Source of the DNA: Nostoc sp. TCL240-02
Lineage (GTDB): Bacteria; Cyanobacteriota; Cyanobacteriia; Cyanobacteriales; Nostocaceae
Assembly (NCBI RefSeq): GCF_013343235.1
Contig: NZ_CP040094.1
Location: 3,224,501 to 3,288,500, forward strand
DNA: 64,000 nucleotides
Reading direction: 5' to 3'
Under the pieces are notes generated by a model. It was not told the DNA's origin. It worked only from the letters and a program-made list of their open reading frames with translations, and searched no databases. The translations under genes and the position numbers were made by a program. Each line of letters starts with the position of its first letter. Position 1 is the first letter of the stretch. Positions 27,348 through 36,286 of this stretch are shown here, one piece after another.

Positions 27348-29108
27348 TCATCGCCATCCTAAAAAGCGCAATCCAGGGACAATTAGGTAGTAACTTACTG
27401 CTAACCAGAAGCTGATAAAGAAGCCTACAGAACCAAAAAAAATCAGAGGTAACTGTAACTCTGACCAAGCTGGTTGACTAGTAAATTGGAAGATCGGTGG
27501 TGCCAACCTCAAAAGAATCAAAAATGCGTAGGCGATCGCACTACCAAAGGCAGCGAATACAGCGTACACTACATGATGGCTGCGAAGACCTAAGCTCAAG
27601 GTGAGTAGGCAAGCTGCTACTAAAATCACTGCTACTAAGCCCTCGCCACTGTCTTTTGGTGTGATTAATTGCAAAATGAACCAGCCGAAGCCATAGCTAA
27701 TCATGCCCATCAGCGATGCTACTAAAAAGCGCCGCCGTTGACCAAAACACCCGGATACTGTCAGTCCCCAAGCGGTTCCCCAGCCTGCGGCGATGAATAC
27801 CAAAATATCTGCCCCGAAGACGGGTTGAGTATTTGGGACTAATTGGTTTAGCTGACTCGAAATAAATTCCACAACCCAACGCCCCAAGTTGGTGTGATAT
27901 GCCAAAATAAAACCAGCGATCGCACCAAAACAAGCACCAACATAAGCCAAAATCATCGCCCAAATGGTCGCCAAACAAGCTTGGAAAATTTTGATGATTG
28001 TCTGAGCGATAAAAATTACGGTTTTAGTAACAGCTTGGCTAAAGTTCGCTAAAACTTGTTCAATAGCTTGGATTAGCAGTGTAAATCTCTGGGAAACTTG
28101 GGTTGAAGCTTGCTTAAGCTGATCTCGCAGTTGGGCAAATAATCCCGGTGGCGGTAATGGTTGAGAAATCTTCGCCAACCGTTTTTGAATCATAGCTGCA
28201 TTTGCTGGACGCGATCGCACATCCTCTTGCACCATCTCATCTAGTAAATCTGCTAGTTGGGGGTTGACATTCACCGCAATGCGCCAGCGCAATTTCCCAG
28301 TTTGTTGATCTTCCAATTCTAGTGGGTATTTGCCTGTTAGCAGTTCAATTACCGTTCGACCAAGGGCATAAAAATCGGCACTTGGCCCGACAATACTTCC
28401 ACTCACTTGTTCTGGTGGACTGTAGCCAGAAGAAAATAATCGGGTGGAACTAGACTGAGAACGCAGCTTAGAGGGGCTAAATTGCTTTGCCCCACCAAAA
28501 TCAATTAGTACCAGGCGATCGCCTTCTATTTGTCCTTGAGGTAGGCTGACAGTGGGCGAAGATGTGCCCAGCATTAAATTAGAAGGTTTAATATCCCGAT
28601 GAATAATCTGACGTTTATGTAATTCTTGTAAAATCTCTACAGTTTGGGCAAACCAGTTGACAACCAACTTCTCTGGACACCCTTGGGGAAACTTTTTTAA
28701 TATCTCCTCTAAAGTCCGTCCATTGATTTTTTCCATTACTAGACAAGGTAGTTGGTGCGGCTTGGGGTTAAACAGTTGTACCTGAAAATACCCTTCAGCA
28801 TCGACTGCGGGGACACCTGGATGCTGCAAACTAGATAAAACTGCCGCTTCTTGGGTAAATAATTCCAGTGCTTTTGGTGACTCTTCTACCAACACTTTCA
28901 GCACTTTCTCGGTTTGAGTTTTTTCATCCCAAACCGTGTAAATTTGAGCAAATCCTCCCGAACCTAATGGCTGAAGTGGAACATAGCGGTCTAACAACTC
29001 TAGCGGTGCGCCACAGCTGTTGCAGAATTTGTTTCCCCAAGGTTGGGGATAAGGACGTTGACAATCAGGATTTATGCAGTGAACCGCACTCTGAGTGATG
29101 TGGGACAC
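27348..29108 (-). CDS. Ser/Thr protein kinase with zinc ribbon and multi-pass C-terminal domain
   Basis: A 586-residue Hanks-type kinase. The N-terminal zinc ribbon is CINPDCQRPY...FCNSCGAPL (residues 12-37). Kinase motifs: LGSGGFAQIYTVWDE, Lys in EKVLKVLVEE, HRDIKPSNLML, LIDFGGAKQ and an APE-like SPPEQVSG. From about residue 345 come amphipathic helices, then five or more transmembrane segments (TIWAMILAYVGACFGAIAGF, LVAVILVAACLLTLSLGL, LIFFGSVGFFISFWLAVSYY). Architecture parallels the kinase at 20403-21773. The signal it reads is unknown. Confidence 0.92.
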   Translation of the reverse strand: MSHITQSAVHCINPDCQRPYPQPWGNKFCNSCGAPLELLDRYVPLQPLGSGGFAQIYTVWDEKTQTEKVLKVLVEESPKALELFTQEAAVLSSLQHPGVPAVDAEGYFQVQLFNPKPHQLPCLVMEKINGRTLEEILKKFPQGCPEKLVVNWFAQTVEILQELHKRQIIHRDIKPSNLMLGTSSPTVSLPQGQIEGDRLVLIDFGGAKQFSPSKLRSQSSSTRLFSSGYSPPEQVSGSIVGPSADFYALGRTVIELLTGKYPLELEDQQTGKLRWRIAVNVNPQLADLLDEMVQEDVRSRPANAAMIQKRLAKISQPLPPPGLFAQLRDQLKQASTQVSQRFTLLIQAIEQVLANFSQAVTKTVIFIAQTIIKIFQACLATIWAMILAYVGACFGAIAGFILAYHTNLGRWVVEFISSQLNQLVPNTQPVFGADILVFIAAGWGTAWGLTVSGCFGQRRRFLVASLMGMISYGFGWFILQLITPKDSGEGLVAVILVAACLLTLSLGLRSHHVVYAVFAAFGSAIAYAFLILLRLAPPIFQFTSQPAWSELQLPLIFFGSVGFFISFWLAVSYYLIVPGLRFLGWR

Positions 29109-29170
29109 AACCGCTACAATACAAAGGCTGACTTGATTTTAACGTTTCTTGAGGTTTCCTGATTTTTAAA

Positions 29171-29222
29171 TAGCTAAAAGGAAAACCCTCATAGAATCTA
29201 TGAAGGTTTTCTTTTATAGCTA
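29171..29222 (-). terminator. terminator of rpsU
   Basis: A long near-perfect hairpin (TAGCTAAAAGGAAAACC.. with ..GGTTTTCTTTTATAGCTA, two or three mismatches) begins 10 bases beyond the rpsU stop. In the rpsU direction, U-rich sequence follows the GGGTTTTCCTTTT arm. Confidence 0.8.
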
Positions 29223-29231
29223 TGTCAGCCC

Positions 29232-29420
29232 TTAATTACGAAAACTTCTCTTACTCTGTCTGTGCTTGGCGACTTCTTTGCGCTTGCGTTTTTCTAAGGG
29301 TGTTTCAAAATGACGATGCTTTCTCATATCTGGAAAAATTCCAGCCTTGGAAACTTCTCGCTTAAATCGTCGTAAGGCTGATTCAATGTGTTCATTGTCA
29401 CCGACAATTACTTGGGTCAT
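29232..29420 (-). CDS. rpsU: 30S ribosomal protein S21
   Basis: A 62-residue, strongly basic protein with the S21 pattern: [46 protein letters not shown]. It joins the 30S platform near the 3' end of 16S rRNA. It lies 109 bases downstream of an RRM RNA-binding protein gene on the same strand, a common pairing in cyanobacteria, where both genes are cold-responsive. A terminator lies between them (29463-29490), so read-through may be partial. Confidence 0.95.
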   Translation of the reverse strand: MTQVIVGDNEHIESALRRFKREVSKAGIFPDMRKHRHFETPLEKRKRKEVAKHRQSKRSFRN

Positions 29421-29462
29421 TATTTCTCCTACTAAGTTGACTTAATCAGGCGGGAACATTAC

Positions 29463-29490
29463 AAAAAAAAGACAGACTGTTGTTTGTCTG
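29463..29490 (-). terminator. terminator of the RRM protein gene
   Basis: In the minus direction CAGAC-AAACAACA-GTCTG is followed by TCTTTTTTTT. It lies 39 bases past the stop of the RNA-binding protein gene. Confidence 0.75.
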
Positions 29491-29528
29491 ACCTTAAGAC
29501 TATTGGTAAATTTTTTTGTTTCCAAAGT

Positions 29529-29849
29529 TTAGTAGCGTCCGCCGCGTCCGCCGCCGCCACCGTATCCTCCTCGGTTTCCACCAAAGGAACCTCTATCACC
29601 TCTATCTTCCTTGGGTTTAGCCTTATTTACTTTTAGGTCACGACCCATCCACTCAGCACCATCGAGAGCTTCAATGGCAGCTGTTTCTTCCGCTTCAGTT
29701 CCCATTTCCACAAAAGCAAAGCCTCGCGGACGACCTGTTTCACGGTCAGTAGGTACTTGAACTCGCTTTACAGTACCATATTCTGCAAAAATACCACTTA
29801 AATCTTCTTGTGTAACGTCATAAGAGAGGTTACCTACGTAAATTGACAT
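29529..29849 (-). CDS. glycine-rich RRM RNA-binding protein (Rbp type)
   Basis: A 106-residue protein with one RRM: RNP2 [10 protein letters not shown] (residues 3-12) and RNP1 RGFAFVEM (about 43-50), followed by a linker [12 protein letters not shown] and a Gly/Arg-rich tail ([13 protein letters not shown]). This is the cyanobacterial Rbp family, induced by cold in several species and thought to bind mRNA. The spacer upstream (from 29850) must hold its promoter and leader. rpsU follows downstream. Confidence 0.93.
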   Translation of the reverse strand: MSIYVGNLSYDVTQEDLSGIFAEYGTVKRVQVPTDRETGRPRGFAFVEMGTEAEETAAIEALDGAEWMGRDLKVNKAKPKEDRGDRGSFGGNRGGYGGGGGRGGRY

Positions 29850-30436
29850 CGATTCGCTCCAAAATCATCACTGTGTAGAGATTTTAATTTCTCTGAGAAG
29901 TCTGTAAATACTAAAAGGAAAAGCCTTTCAATACTAAAATCAAAGACGTCACTGAATTAACTCTCCTAAATCTAGGATGACATAGGAGCCATCTCTCTGC
30001 ATCAAGTAGATAGTTAACCAGTGATACGATCGCATTTACGCGATCGTCTGCCCCAGCTACCCTAAGTACGGCCCAACACAAAAAAGGGTTGGAAATGGAA
30101 GAAGATCAATTCTGTAGGGTGATAAAGGAAATCAGACATACAGGGGCACATCTTTAGAATATCCGAATTGAATGTTTGACTGCATTAACCATGAAGCATT
30201 ACTTCAAAATTTTAATACGAAAGCCAAAGTCAGGCAACAAGTTTGAAGGAGGTAGGGGGCAGGAGAGGCAGGGGGAGAGAAATAAATAAGTATATTCAAG
30301 GCTATAAGAATCATAAAAATTACTAGAAATTTCTCTTTACTCTTCCTGCTCAAGAAAGCTCTTTTCACGATGAGCTCACTTTTTCGCATCGCTTTCAGCA
30401 TAGCTTTGGCAGTATGGGGTTCTTCGGGTTTAATAG
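29850..30436. other. intergenic region upstream of the RRM gene
   Basis: About 585 bases. It contains a perfect 8-bp HIP1-based hairpin (ACGATCGC, loop ATTTAC, GCGATCGT; 30026-30047), and a short purine-rich tract at 30245-30282. The minus-strand 112-codon frame through 30204-30542 has no family features and crosses into the IS end, so I do not call it a gene. The leader of the RRM gene lies at the left side. Confidence 0.45.
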
Positions 30437-31385
30437 ACCTCTTGCAAAAATATTTTATGGTATGATGTTGGATTTTGTCGCTTGAATCAATACTACTTAT
30501 GCGATATGAGCAAACAAAAAAGTTATCGAATCGGCAGTTCAAACGTTTGGTCGGGGTGCAACGACGTACTTTCGATGAGATGGTTAAGGTGTTAGAACAT
30601 ACAACCAGTTTTAAGCAAACACGAGGTTATCCGAACAAGCTAGGCTTGGAAGACCAAGCTTTGGTTTGCCTACAGTATTGGAGAGAATATCGGACTTACT
30701 TCCAGATTGCTAGTGACTGGCAAGTATCCTAAATCTTCGGTTTGCCGCATAGTACATTGGGTTGAAAGCACATTAATCAGTTCTGGAAAATTCCGTTTAG
30801 AAGGAAAAAAGTCCTTGTTGATCTCATCACAGAAACCAAAAACAGCTGTGATGGATGTAACAGAGAGTCAAATTGAACGTCCGAAACACGGGCAAAAACG
30901 CTTTTATAGTGGTAAACAAAAACGGCATACTCTCAAATCTCAATTGATAATTGACCTAACAACCCAAGAAATTCGTTGTATTGTAAACGGTTCTGGTCGC
31001 AAACATGACTACAAACTATTTCTATTTATAGAGAGTAAGGTTCGTTTTCACTCCGAAACCGAAAGCTTAGAAGACAGTGGCTACCAAGGAATTTCTAAAC
31101 TACACACTAATAGTCACTTACCTCAAAAGAAACCTAAAGGAGGTAAGTTAACCAAGGAACAAAAGCGATCCAACCGCGCTTTAGCGAGTCGTCGAGTAGT
31201 GATTGAACTTGTTTAAAAGTTTTTCTGATTTTAAGTCAGCGCTACCGCAATCGTCGGAAACGTAATGGAAGAGCGCTGTCATTTAATTGCTGGGATTTAT
31301 AATTACGAAATTCAAAAAGAAGCCTAAATTTCTTTTGGATTTAGTCAACCCTCTACCATACCACAAAACTTTTTTGCAAGAGGTC
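30437..31385 (+). mobile_element. IS5-family insertion sequence, degraded
   Basis: Terminal inverted repeats GACCTCTTGCAAAAA-TATTTTATGG (left) and GACCTCTTGCAAAAAAGTTTT (inward from the right) enclose about 950 bp. The flanks share TAATA (30432-30436, 31386-31390), which I read as the target duplication; a 3-bp AAT reading with the ends moved by one base is also possible. The right end forms part of the stop codon of the TPR gene. Confidence 0.8.
30499..31327 (+). pseudogene. IS5-family transposase with at least two frameshifts
   Basis: The N-terminal part (MRYEQTKKLSNRQFKRLVG, helix-turn-helix to FQIASDWQVS) stops at 30730. A second frame carries SSVCRIVHWVES, AVMDVTESQIERPKHGQK (first DDE Asp) and SGRKHDYKLF (second Asp) to SRRVVIELV at 31216. 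Remnants RYRNRRKRNG and GIYNYEIQKEA follow in other frames. It cannot make a whole transposase. Confidence 0.82.
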
Positions 31386-33019
31386 TAATAAGTAACCCAA
31401 GTTGCTAAATCAAGTTGCCGAGCATCACCTTTCCAAGCTGTTTGCAAGTCGGCTTTGACAACTTGAGCAGCGTCTTTTTTGCCCAGTGCCTGCAAAGTTG
31501 CCTGTAAGCCAAATAGCGAACGCCCATTATGGGGATACTTTTCTAGATCAACGCGAAAGACTTTCTCCGCCTCTCTATAATCACCCTTAGCCAAAAGTAC
31601 AGCGCCCAAAGATTCCCACGTGGGAAAGTACCAGTCAGGTGGTTCTACGTAATCAAGCGCATCTTCTGCTACTGTCGCTTTTTCTAATAATTGAATGGCA
31701 TATTCATAATCATTATTTTTTATAGCAATTTTGGCATCAAGAACTTTTGAGGCAATGTCTAAAATGCGACTGGCTGGGCTGAATCCGATAGTTGCTTCGG
31801 TAGAAATTTCCTGTTTGGCGGCAAGTAATGCCAGACTTTCACTTGTTGCCTCTTCAAGTTTGCCTGTGGCAGCCATAGCCATACCGCGAGCAAAATGCCA
31901 AAGTGCTATGGTAGTAGGCAATTTAACATCGGGAGCAGGAGTTTTTAAGATGGCATCCCAATCACTAAAGCGTGTCTGAATCAGTATTTTGCTGCCCAGG
32001 AATCCCTCAAGCATTGGTATATATGGGTTTATAGCAGTAGCATTTGCGACTAATTTATCTGCGGCTTGGAGAGCATCTTCATATTTTCCTGCCATGCTGC
32101 TAGCCACCATGAGGAAATGTACGTTGTGGTTGTAGTACATCATGGGGTAAGTGCCCTGGACTTGATATTTTTTGATGTAAATATCATCTTGAGCGATCGC
32201 CTGCTCGTTAGCCTGCATTGCCCCTTCATAATCTCCTACGCGAAAGTAAATATGCGAAGGCATGTGTACCAAGTGTCCTGCTGCTGGCGCTAGGATTCCT
32301 AGTCTTTTGGCACTGACAAGGGCCCTTTCTGGGGAAGGCGAGGCTTCCACCGCATGGATATAGTAATGATTGGCCCCCGTATGATTCGGATTACGCTTGA
32401 GAACAGATTCTAAAATAGCCACAATTTTTTCTGTATCTGGCTGTGGTTTGCCATCTTTAGTCCAGTGCTGCCACGGATGCAGATCCATCAAGCTTTCAGC
32501 ATAAAGCGTTGCTGCATCCAAATCATCAGGATAGCACTCAACTAGGGTTGCCATTGCTTTTGCGTACTCTACCGCTAATTGATACAAGTCTGCACCAGGA
32601 TCTTGGGAGTAACGTTTTGCTAAGGCGGTAATGTAGTCTCGTTCCTGGTTAGATGCTTTGGTAGAAAGTGCTAAAGCTTGCTGTACCGCTTGGTAAGCAG
32701 CTAATTCTCGATTGGGATCGATTTCTAAGTTAATATTGGGGCCTAGAGCCAGAGCAATACCCCAATATGTGATCGCTAAATGCGGATCGAGTTTGGCAGC
32801 GTGTTGAAAAGAACGCACCGCCTCATCATGATTGAAAGCGTAAATTAAATTTAATCCCTGATCGAAAAACTCTTGCGCGTGAGCATTAGTAGTGGAAACT
32901 GGATGGTGGATTGCGCCAAGTCCAGATATTAAGCTGTAGGGTTGTCTTGCTTGAGCGATCGCCGCATTAGGAGCGATTAAAGAGAGTATAAGCACCCAAA
33001 TTATAAATAAGTACTTCAT
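31385..33019 (-). CDS. exported TPR-repeat protein
   Basis: A 544-residue protein with a signal peptide (MKYLFIIWVLILSLIAPNAAIAQ) followed by tetratricopeptide-like helices throughout: FDQGLNLIYAFNHDEAVRSF, AAKLDPHLAITYWGIALALG, YEDALQAADKLV, DYREAEKVFRVDLEKYPHN. The conserved HMPSHIYFRVGDYEGAMQAN block is characteristic of a widespread family of unknown function. Location is probably periplasmic. The last codon before the stop is Tyr; the TAG stop is created by the end of the IS5 element, and the sequence before insertion would have read TAA at the same codon, so the protein is unchanged. A small membrane-protein gene lies 18 bases upstream. Confidence 0.85.
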   Translation of the reverse strand: MKYLFIIWVLILSLIAPNAAIAQARQPYSLISGLGAIHHPVSTTNAHAQEFFDQGLNLIYAFNHDEAVRSFQHAAKLDPHLAITYWGIALALGPNINLEIDPNRELAAYQAVQQALALSTKASNQERDYITALAKRYSQDPGADLYQLAVEYAKAMATLVECYPDDLDAATLYAESLMDLHPWQHWTKDGKPQPDTEKIVAILESVLKRNPNHTGANHYYIHAVEASPSPERALVSAKRLGILAPAAGHLVHMPSHIYFRVGDYEGAMQANEQAIAQDDIYIKKYQVQGTYPMMYYNHNVHFLMVASSMAGKYEDALQAADKLVANATAINPYIPMLEGFLGSKILIQTRFSDWDAILKTPAPDVKLPTTIALWHFARGMAMAATGKLEEATSESLALLAAKQEISTEATIGFSPASRILDIASKVLDAKIAIKNNDYEYAIQLLEKATVAEDALDYVEPPDWYFPTWESLGAVLLAKGDYREAEKVFRVDLEKYPHNGRSLFGLQATLQALGKKDAAQVVKADLQTAWKGDARQLDLATWVTY

Positions 33020-33037
33020 TGTCTATATTGTTTTTAT

Positions 33038-33265
33038 TCAAGCTCTTTTTTTCTTAATATTCAAAAGCCACAGTTTTTCTAATGAAGCAATTTGCTGACT
33101 GAGAACAGCCGCACGGTGTTTCTTATAGATATTAAATCCTACAAACACACTCATTAGAATCAAAATAGAAAATCCGATGAAAATGTTAACAGATACATCA
33201 CCTTGCATCGTAGAATCTACATATTGAAAATTAGGAGTTACTTGCGTAGTAGAATTTGAGCGCAT
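33038..33265 (-). CDS. small single-pass membrane protein
   Basis: A 75-residue protein with one transmembrane helix (NIFIGFSILILMSVFVGFNIY, about residues 27-47) and a basic cytoplasmic tail (LLNIKKKRA). No family recognised. It ends 18 bases before the TPR gene on the same strand, so the two are probably co-transcribed. Another frame overlaps its start but lacks coding character. The ISAs1 element lies 105 bases upstream and may have displaced the promoter. Confidence 0.6.
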   Translation of the reverse strand: MRSNSTTQVTPNFQYVDSTMQGDVSVNIFIGFSILILMSVFVGFNIYKKHRAAVLSQQIASLEKLWLLNIKKKRA

Positions 33266-33520
33266 AAATACCTTGATAAATAGAAATAAACGTAAATACT
33301 TGTTCTTGTTGTCTTTGGTGAAAAATTAGTCACAAGCTTTACTAGTGGGGCATGGAAGAAACAACTATCCAGGGTAAGCTCATCTAATTTGGTATAAAGA
33401 GAACTTGACAAATCAAAGAAGATCAGCATAAACGACTCTGTAAAAAATGGACTTGACAACTGAGCAAGATCAATGAGATGAATTCAATTGCTCGATTGAA
33501 AATCGCCTGGAGTCAATTTG

Positions 33521-34810
33521 ATGTCAGAAGGCTTTGAAATTAAATCTGCTGATACTCTAGAAAATTCTCCTCATCAGCGAAAGCCAGCAGAAGTGGCAGA
33601 TATCGTCCGTATTCAACAGAATCTAGTGGAGCATTTTGCTCTTATTAAAGACCCAAGAGTAGAGCGAACCAAAAAACATCAACTTAGGGACATTTTAGTA
33701 ATTGCAATTCTGGCAGTCATAGCAGGAGCGCAGGGATGGGAAGATATCGAGAATTACGGCATAAGTAAGCGACAGTGGTTAGAAGAATTTTTGGCATTAC
33801 CAAATGGAATTCCCTCCGATAGCGTAGCGTTAGCGAGTCTTCGAGCGTCTGATACCTTCCGACGAGTGTTTGAGTTCATTAACCCAGAAGAATTGAATCG
33901 TTGTTTTCTAAGATGGATAGAAACCCTGGTGACAAAGATGGGAGGAGAGATAATCCCCATAGATGGAAAGACAATTAGGGGTTCTTACGACCGCAATCAA
34001 GGGAAATCAGCACTGCACGTAATTAGTGCTTGGGCAAGCGAACAAAATTTGGTGTTGGCACAGATGAAAGTGGAAGATAAATCTAATGAAATTACTGCTA
34101 TTCCCGCATTACTAGAATTACTAGATATCACAGGAGCTATCATCACCATTGATGCAATGGGGACACAAACAGAAATTGCCAAAAAGATTATTGATAAGAA
34201 AGCAGATTATGTTCTGGCACTTAAGGCTAATCACCCGACTCTCTACCGTCAGGTAGAACAATGGTTTGAACAAGCTTCTGCACAGGATTTTCAAGGTATT
34301 GATGTCAGTTATGAGCAACGCATTGAGAAAGGACATTATCGCACGGAAATCCGTCAAGTTTGGTCTGTTCCAGTTTCTGCCATTGGTGAACTTTACCAGC
34401 CCCGACTATGGGCAGGACTTCAAAGTGTGGTTATGGTTGTCCGAGTGCGTCGTCTTTGGAATCAAACTACTCGTGAAATTCAGTTTTATCTGACTTCTTT
34501 ACATAGTGACGCTCAACTTTTAGGTCGAGCTATCCGAAAACATTGGGGTATTGAAAACCAGGCTCACTGGACACTTGATTGTACTTTTGCAGAAGATTCT
34601 TGCCGCATTCGCTCTTTCCATAGTCCGCGTAATTTTGCCCTTTTACGACGCATTGCTCTCAATGCCCTTAATCGCGAACATACTTACAAACGTAGTCTTC
34701 GTCAAAAAATGAAGCGCACGGCTATGGACAACGATTATATGATTCGCGTTCTCAGTTTTTGTTTTCTTGACTCTACATTAAATTCCTCTGAATCCTTCTG
34801 TCAAGCCTGA
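33521..34810 (+). CDS. ISAs1-family transposase
   Basis: A 429-residue DDE transposase with an N-terminal ISAs1-associated domain (HFALIKDPRVERTKKHQLRD) and catalytic region: IIPIDGKTIRGSYDRNQGK (first Asp), IITIDAMGTQTEIAKKII (second Asp), and the C-terminal HWGIENQAHWTLDCTFAEDS (Glu). The frame is open throughout. Residues 100-110 (DSVALASLRAS, nucleotides 33818-33850) are an extra in-frame insertion between GIPS and DTFRRVFEF and come from a dispersed palindromic repeat. ATG 33521 is preferred to the TTG just before it. Confidence 0.93.
   Translation: MSEGFEIKSADTLENSPHQRKPAEVADIVRIQQNLVEHFALIKDPRVERTKKHQLRDILVIAILAVIAGAQGWEDIENYGISKRQWLEEFLALPNGIPSDSVALASLRASDTFRRVFEFINPEELNRCFLRWIETLVTKMGGEIIPIDGKTIRGSYDRNQGKSALHVISAWASEQNLVLAQMKVEDKSNEITAIPALLELLDITGAIITIDAMGTQTEIAKKIIDKKADYVLALKANHPTLYRQVEQWFEQASAQDFQGIDVSYEQRIEKGHYRTEIRQVWSVPVSAIGELYQPRLWAGLQSVVMVVRVRRLWNQTTREIQFYLTSLHSDAQLLGRAIRKHWGIENQAHWTLDCTFAEDSCRIRSFHSPRNFALLRRIALNALNREHTYKRSLRQKMKRTAMDNDYMIRVLSFCFLDSTLNSSESFCQA
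33818..33850. repeat. dispersed palindromic repeat inside the transposase gene
   Basis: A 33-bp block (starting GATAGCGTAGCGTTAGCGAG) inserts exactly 11 codons into the ISAs1 transposase. Related G+C-rich blocks occur at 36132-36175, 49085-49107 and 52049-52076. Confidence 0.65.
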
Positions 34811-34839
34811 TTGAGATGCTCTTACCCTGAACAACTATC

Positions 34840-35493
34840 CAGTTTAAAAAGGTAACAAAAGCTTAATTTACAAGCTTTCTTCCCTGCTGTCTGTTTGAAG
34901 TTCCCTACCCTGCAAAAAGGCGCAGAAAAACCTACATACTTTTCTCTGCTTTCTTGCACTAGCTAAACTACTTTTCAGTTCAAACTTGAAAAATTATGTT
35001 TCTTTCCGCCTAAGATTTGTGACAACACTCTTTTTCTGGAACTAAGAATATTCAAAGATTTTCTTATATCTCAACTATTTTGTTATGCCAGATGTTTCTA
35101 ACTGCGGCTTAAGTAATTTTTATAAAAAGTATAATAAACTACTTTTGGGTACTGAGATTGGTAACTCAAGTTGCAGTTGATCGCATTTTGAGTATTTCTT
35201 AACGGCTAATTCAGGCTAGGCATTTGCACTCTTGTCTAGCTGAGGGGGGAAATGATTTTTTCTCAAGATAGAACAATAGAATCATTCCTTTCTATCTTTT
35301 GGATATTATATGAATCCTTGAAGATGAATTGAACCTTTAAATAATTATGTACAACGGACATAATTATTCTTCATAAAAACATCGTCAGATAGAAGAATTA
35401 AAACTTGTCTAAAAGTAATCTATAGATATTGCAACGCTTTCCTAGCAAGCAACAAGTAATCACCAACTAACATAAATTAGGAGCTAAACTATT
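34840..35493. other. intergenic region, nothing recognised
   Basis: About 650 A+T-rich bases between the ISAs1 element and the CsbD gene. No gene, terminator or palindrome stands out. The CsbD promoter must be here, and a ribosome binding site (TAGGAG, 35479-35484) precedes ATG 35494. Confidence 0.4.
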
Positions 35494-35676
35494 ATGAGTA
35501 TCGAAGATAGAGCTAAAGCTTTTGCTAAGAACGTCGAAGGAAAAGTCCAAGAAGTGGTTGGCGAAGTAACTGGCAACCCCAACGATAAAGCTGAAGGTAA
35601 AGCTAAACAAGCTGAAGCCCAAGTTCGTCATACTGCTGAAAATATCAAAGATGAAGTAAAAAAGACTTTAGAATAG
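35494..35676 (+). CDS. CsbD-family stress protein
   Basis: A 60-residue, very hydrophilic protein of the CsbD family: SIEDRAKAFAKNVEGKVQEV, GEVTGNPNDKAEGKAKQAEA. CsbD proteins are abundant small proteins induced in general stress; biochemical function is unknown. It has its own ribosome binding site (TAGGAG) and terminator. A small membrane-protein gene follows. Confidence 0.93.
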   Translation: MSIEDRAKAFAKNVEGKVQEVVGEVTGNPNDKAEGKAKQAEAQVRHTAENIKDEVKKTLE

Positions 35677-35690
35677 GCTGAACTTGATTT

Positions 35691-35736
35691 AGGAAGAAGG
35701 TGTAGGCTAAATAATTATTTACTAAACCTTCTTCCT
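35691..35736 (+). terminator. terminator of the CsbD gene
   Basis: AGGAAGAAGGT pairs with ACCTTCTTCCT across a 24-base A/T-rich loop, followed by TTCTT. Confidence 0.65.
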
Positions 35737-35816
35737 TTCTTAAATCTTTGTTTTAACTTGGTTTTGGGCTTTTTGAAAATACAGATTCCAAAATATTTTT
35801 GCAAAGGTGTAGATTC

Positions 35817-36026
35817 ATGATTAATCTTTTATTTACCTATCTTTTAACAGACATCCCTTTAACATCACAAGGTAACTCTACTTATTCTATTGTGCTAACA
35901 GCGTTATTAGGATTGGGCTTTATCGCTGCTATTACTATAGGGTCAATTGCTTGGTACAATTCCAAACGTCCTTTAGGTTGGGATGATAAAGAGCGTCCCG
36001 ACATTATTCCAGAAATTGATAAGTAA
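35817..36026 (+). CDS. small single-pass membrane protein of unknown function
   Basis: A 69-residue protein with an N-terminal hydrophobic stretch (INLLFTYLLTDIPL), a clear transmembrane helix (IVLTALLGLGFIAAITIGSI) and a conserved-looking cytoplasmic tail (WYNSKRPLGWDDKERPDIIP). I do not recognise the family, but size and style are those of small thylakoid or plasma-membrane proteins of cyanobacteria. ATG 35817 is preferred; a TTG 18 bases upstream is possible. It has a strong terminator 30 bases downstream. Confidence 0.65.
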   Translation: MINLLFTYLLTDIPLTSQGNSTYSIVLTALLGLGFIAAITIGSIAWYNSKRPLGWDDKERPDIIPEIDK

Positions 36027-36056
36027 TAGTTTTTTGCCTGACTCCTCCCATTTTTT

Positions 36057-36085
36057 AGTGTTCACGGATTTTGTCTGTGAACACT
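36057..36085 (+). terminator. intrinsic terminator
   Basis: AGTGTTCACGGA pairs with TCTGTGAACACT (one G-T pair), followed by ATTTTTTA and preceded by TTTTTT on the other side, so it could work in both directions. Confidence 0.88.
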
Positions 36086-36100
36086 ATTTTTTATCAAACA

Positions 36101-36260
36101 GAATTCAGGAGTCAGAATTCTGTTGGGTATTCTGTACGAGTGGTGGATAGCGCCGGCGGCAAGCGAGTCCGCGTTCGCTTTTAGCGTCTAGTAGAGAGCG
36201 TCAAGATTGCTCTCCTGTTAGCGGTAGCGGGGCGTTTAGCCGATTCTGACTTCTGAATTC
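36101..36260. repeat. 160-bp inverted-repeat-bounded repeat
   Basis: GAATTCAGGAGTCAGAATTC at the left matches, inverted, GATTCTGACTTCTGAATTC at the right. The inside is G+C-rich (GCGCCGGCGGCAAGCGAG, GTTAGCGGTAGCGGGGCG) and resembles composite dispersed repeats of Nostocales. It has no coding capacity. Confidence 0.7.
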
Positions 36261-36286
36261 TTCTTCAATCTAAAATTTCTTCACTT

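Larger units (their letters stand above)
33370..34829 (+). mobile_element. ISAs1-family insertion sequence
   Basis: A 1460-bp element with terminal inverted repeats CAGGGTAAGCTCATCT and (inward) CAGGGTAAGAGCATCT and a 10-bp target duplication AACAACTATC (33360-33369 and 34830-34839). The duplication is perfect, which suggests a fairly recent insertion. The target is the region upstream of the small membrane-protein gene. Confidence 0.92.

Noticed and set aside
29471..29528. Possible tRNA or small RNA after the RRM gene
   Set aside because: The hairpin followed by a T-run is fully explained as a terminator; no cloverleaf is present.
30204..30542. 112-codon minus-strand frame upstream of the RRM gene
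   Set aside because: It crosses the end of the IS5-type element and a purine-rich repeat tract and has no family features.
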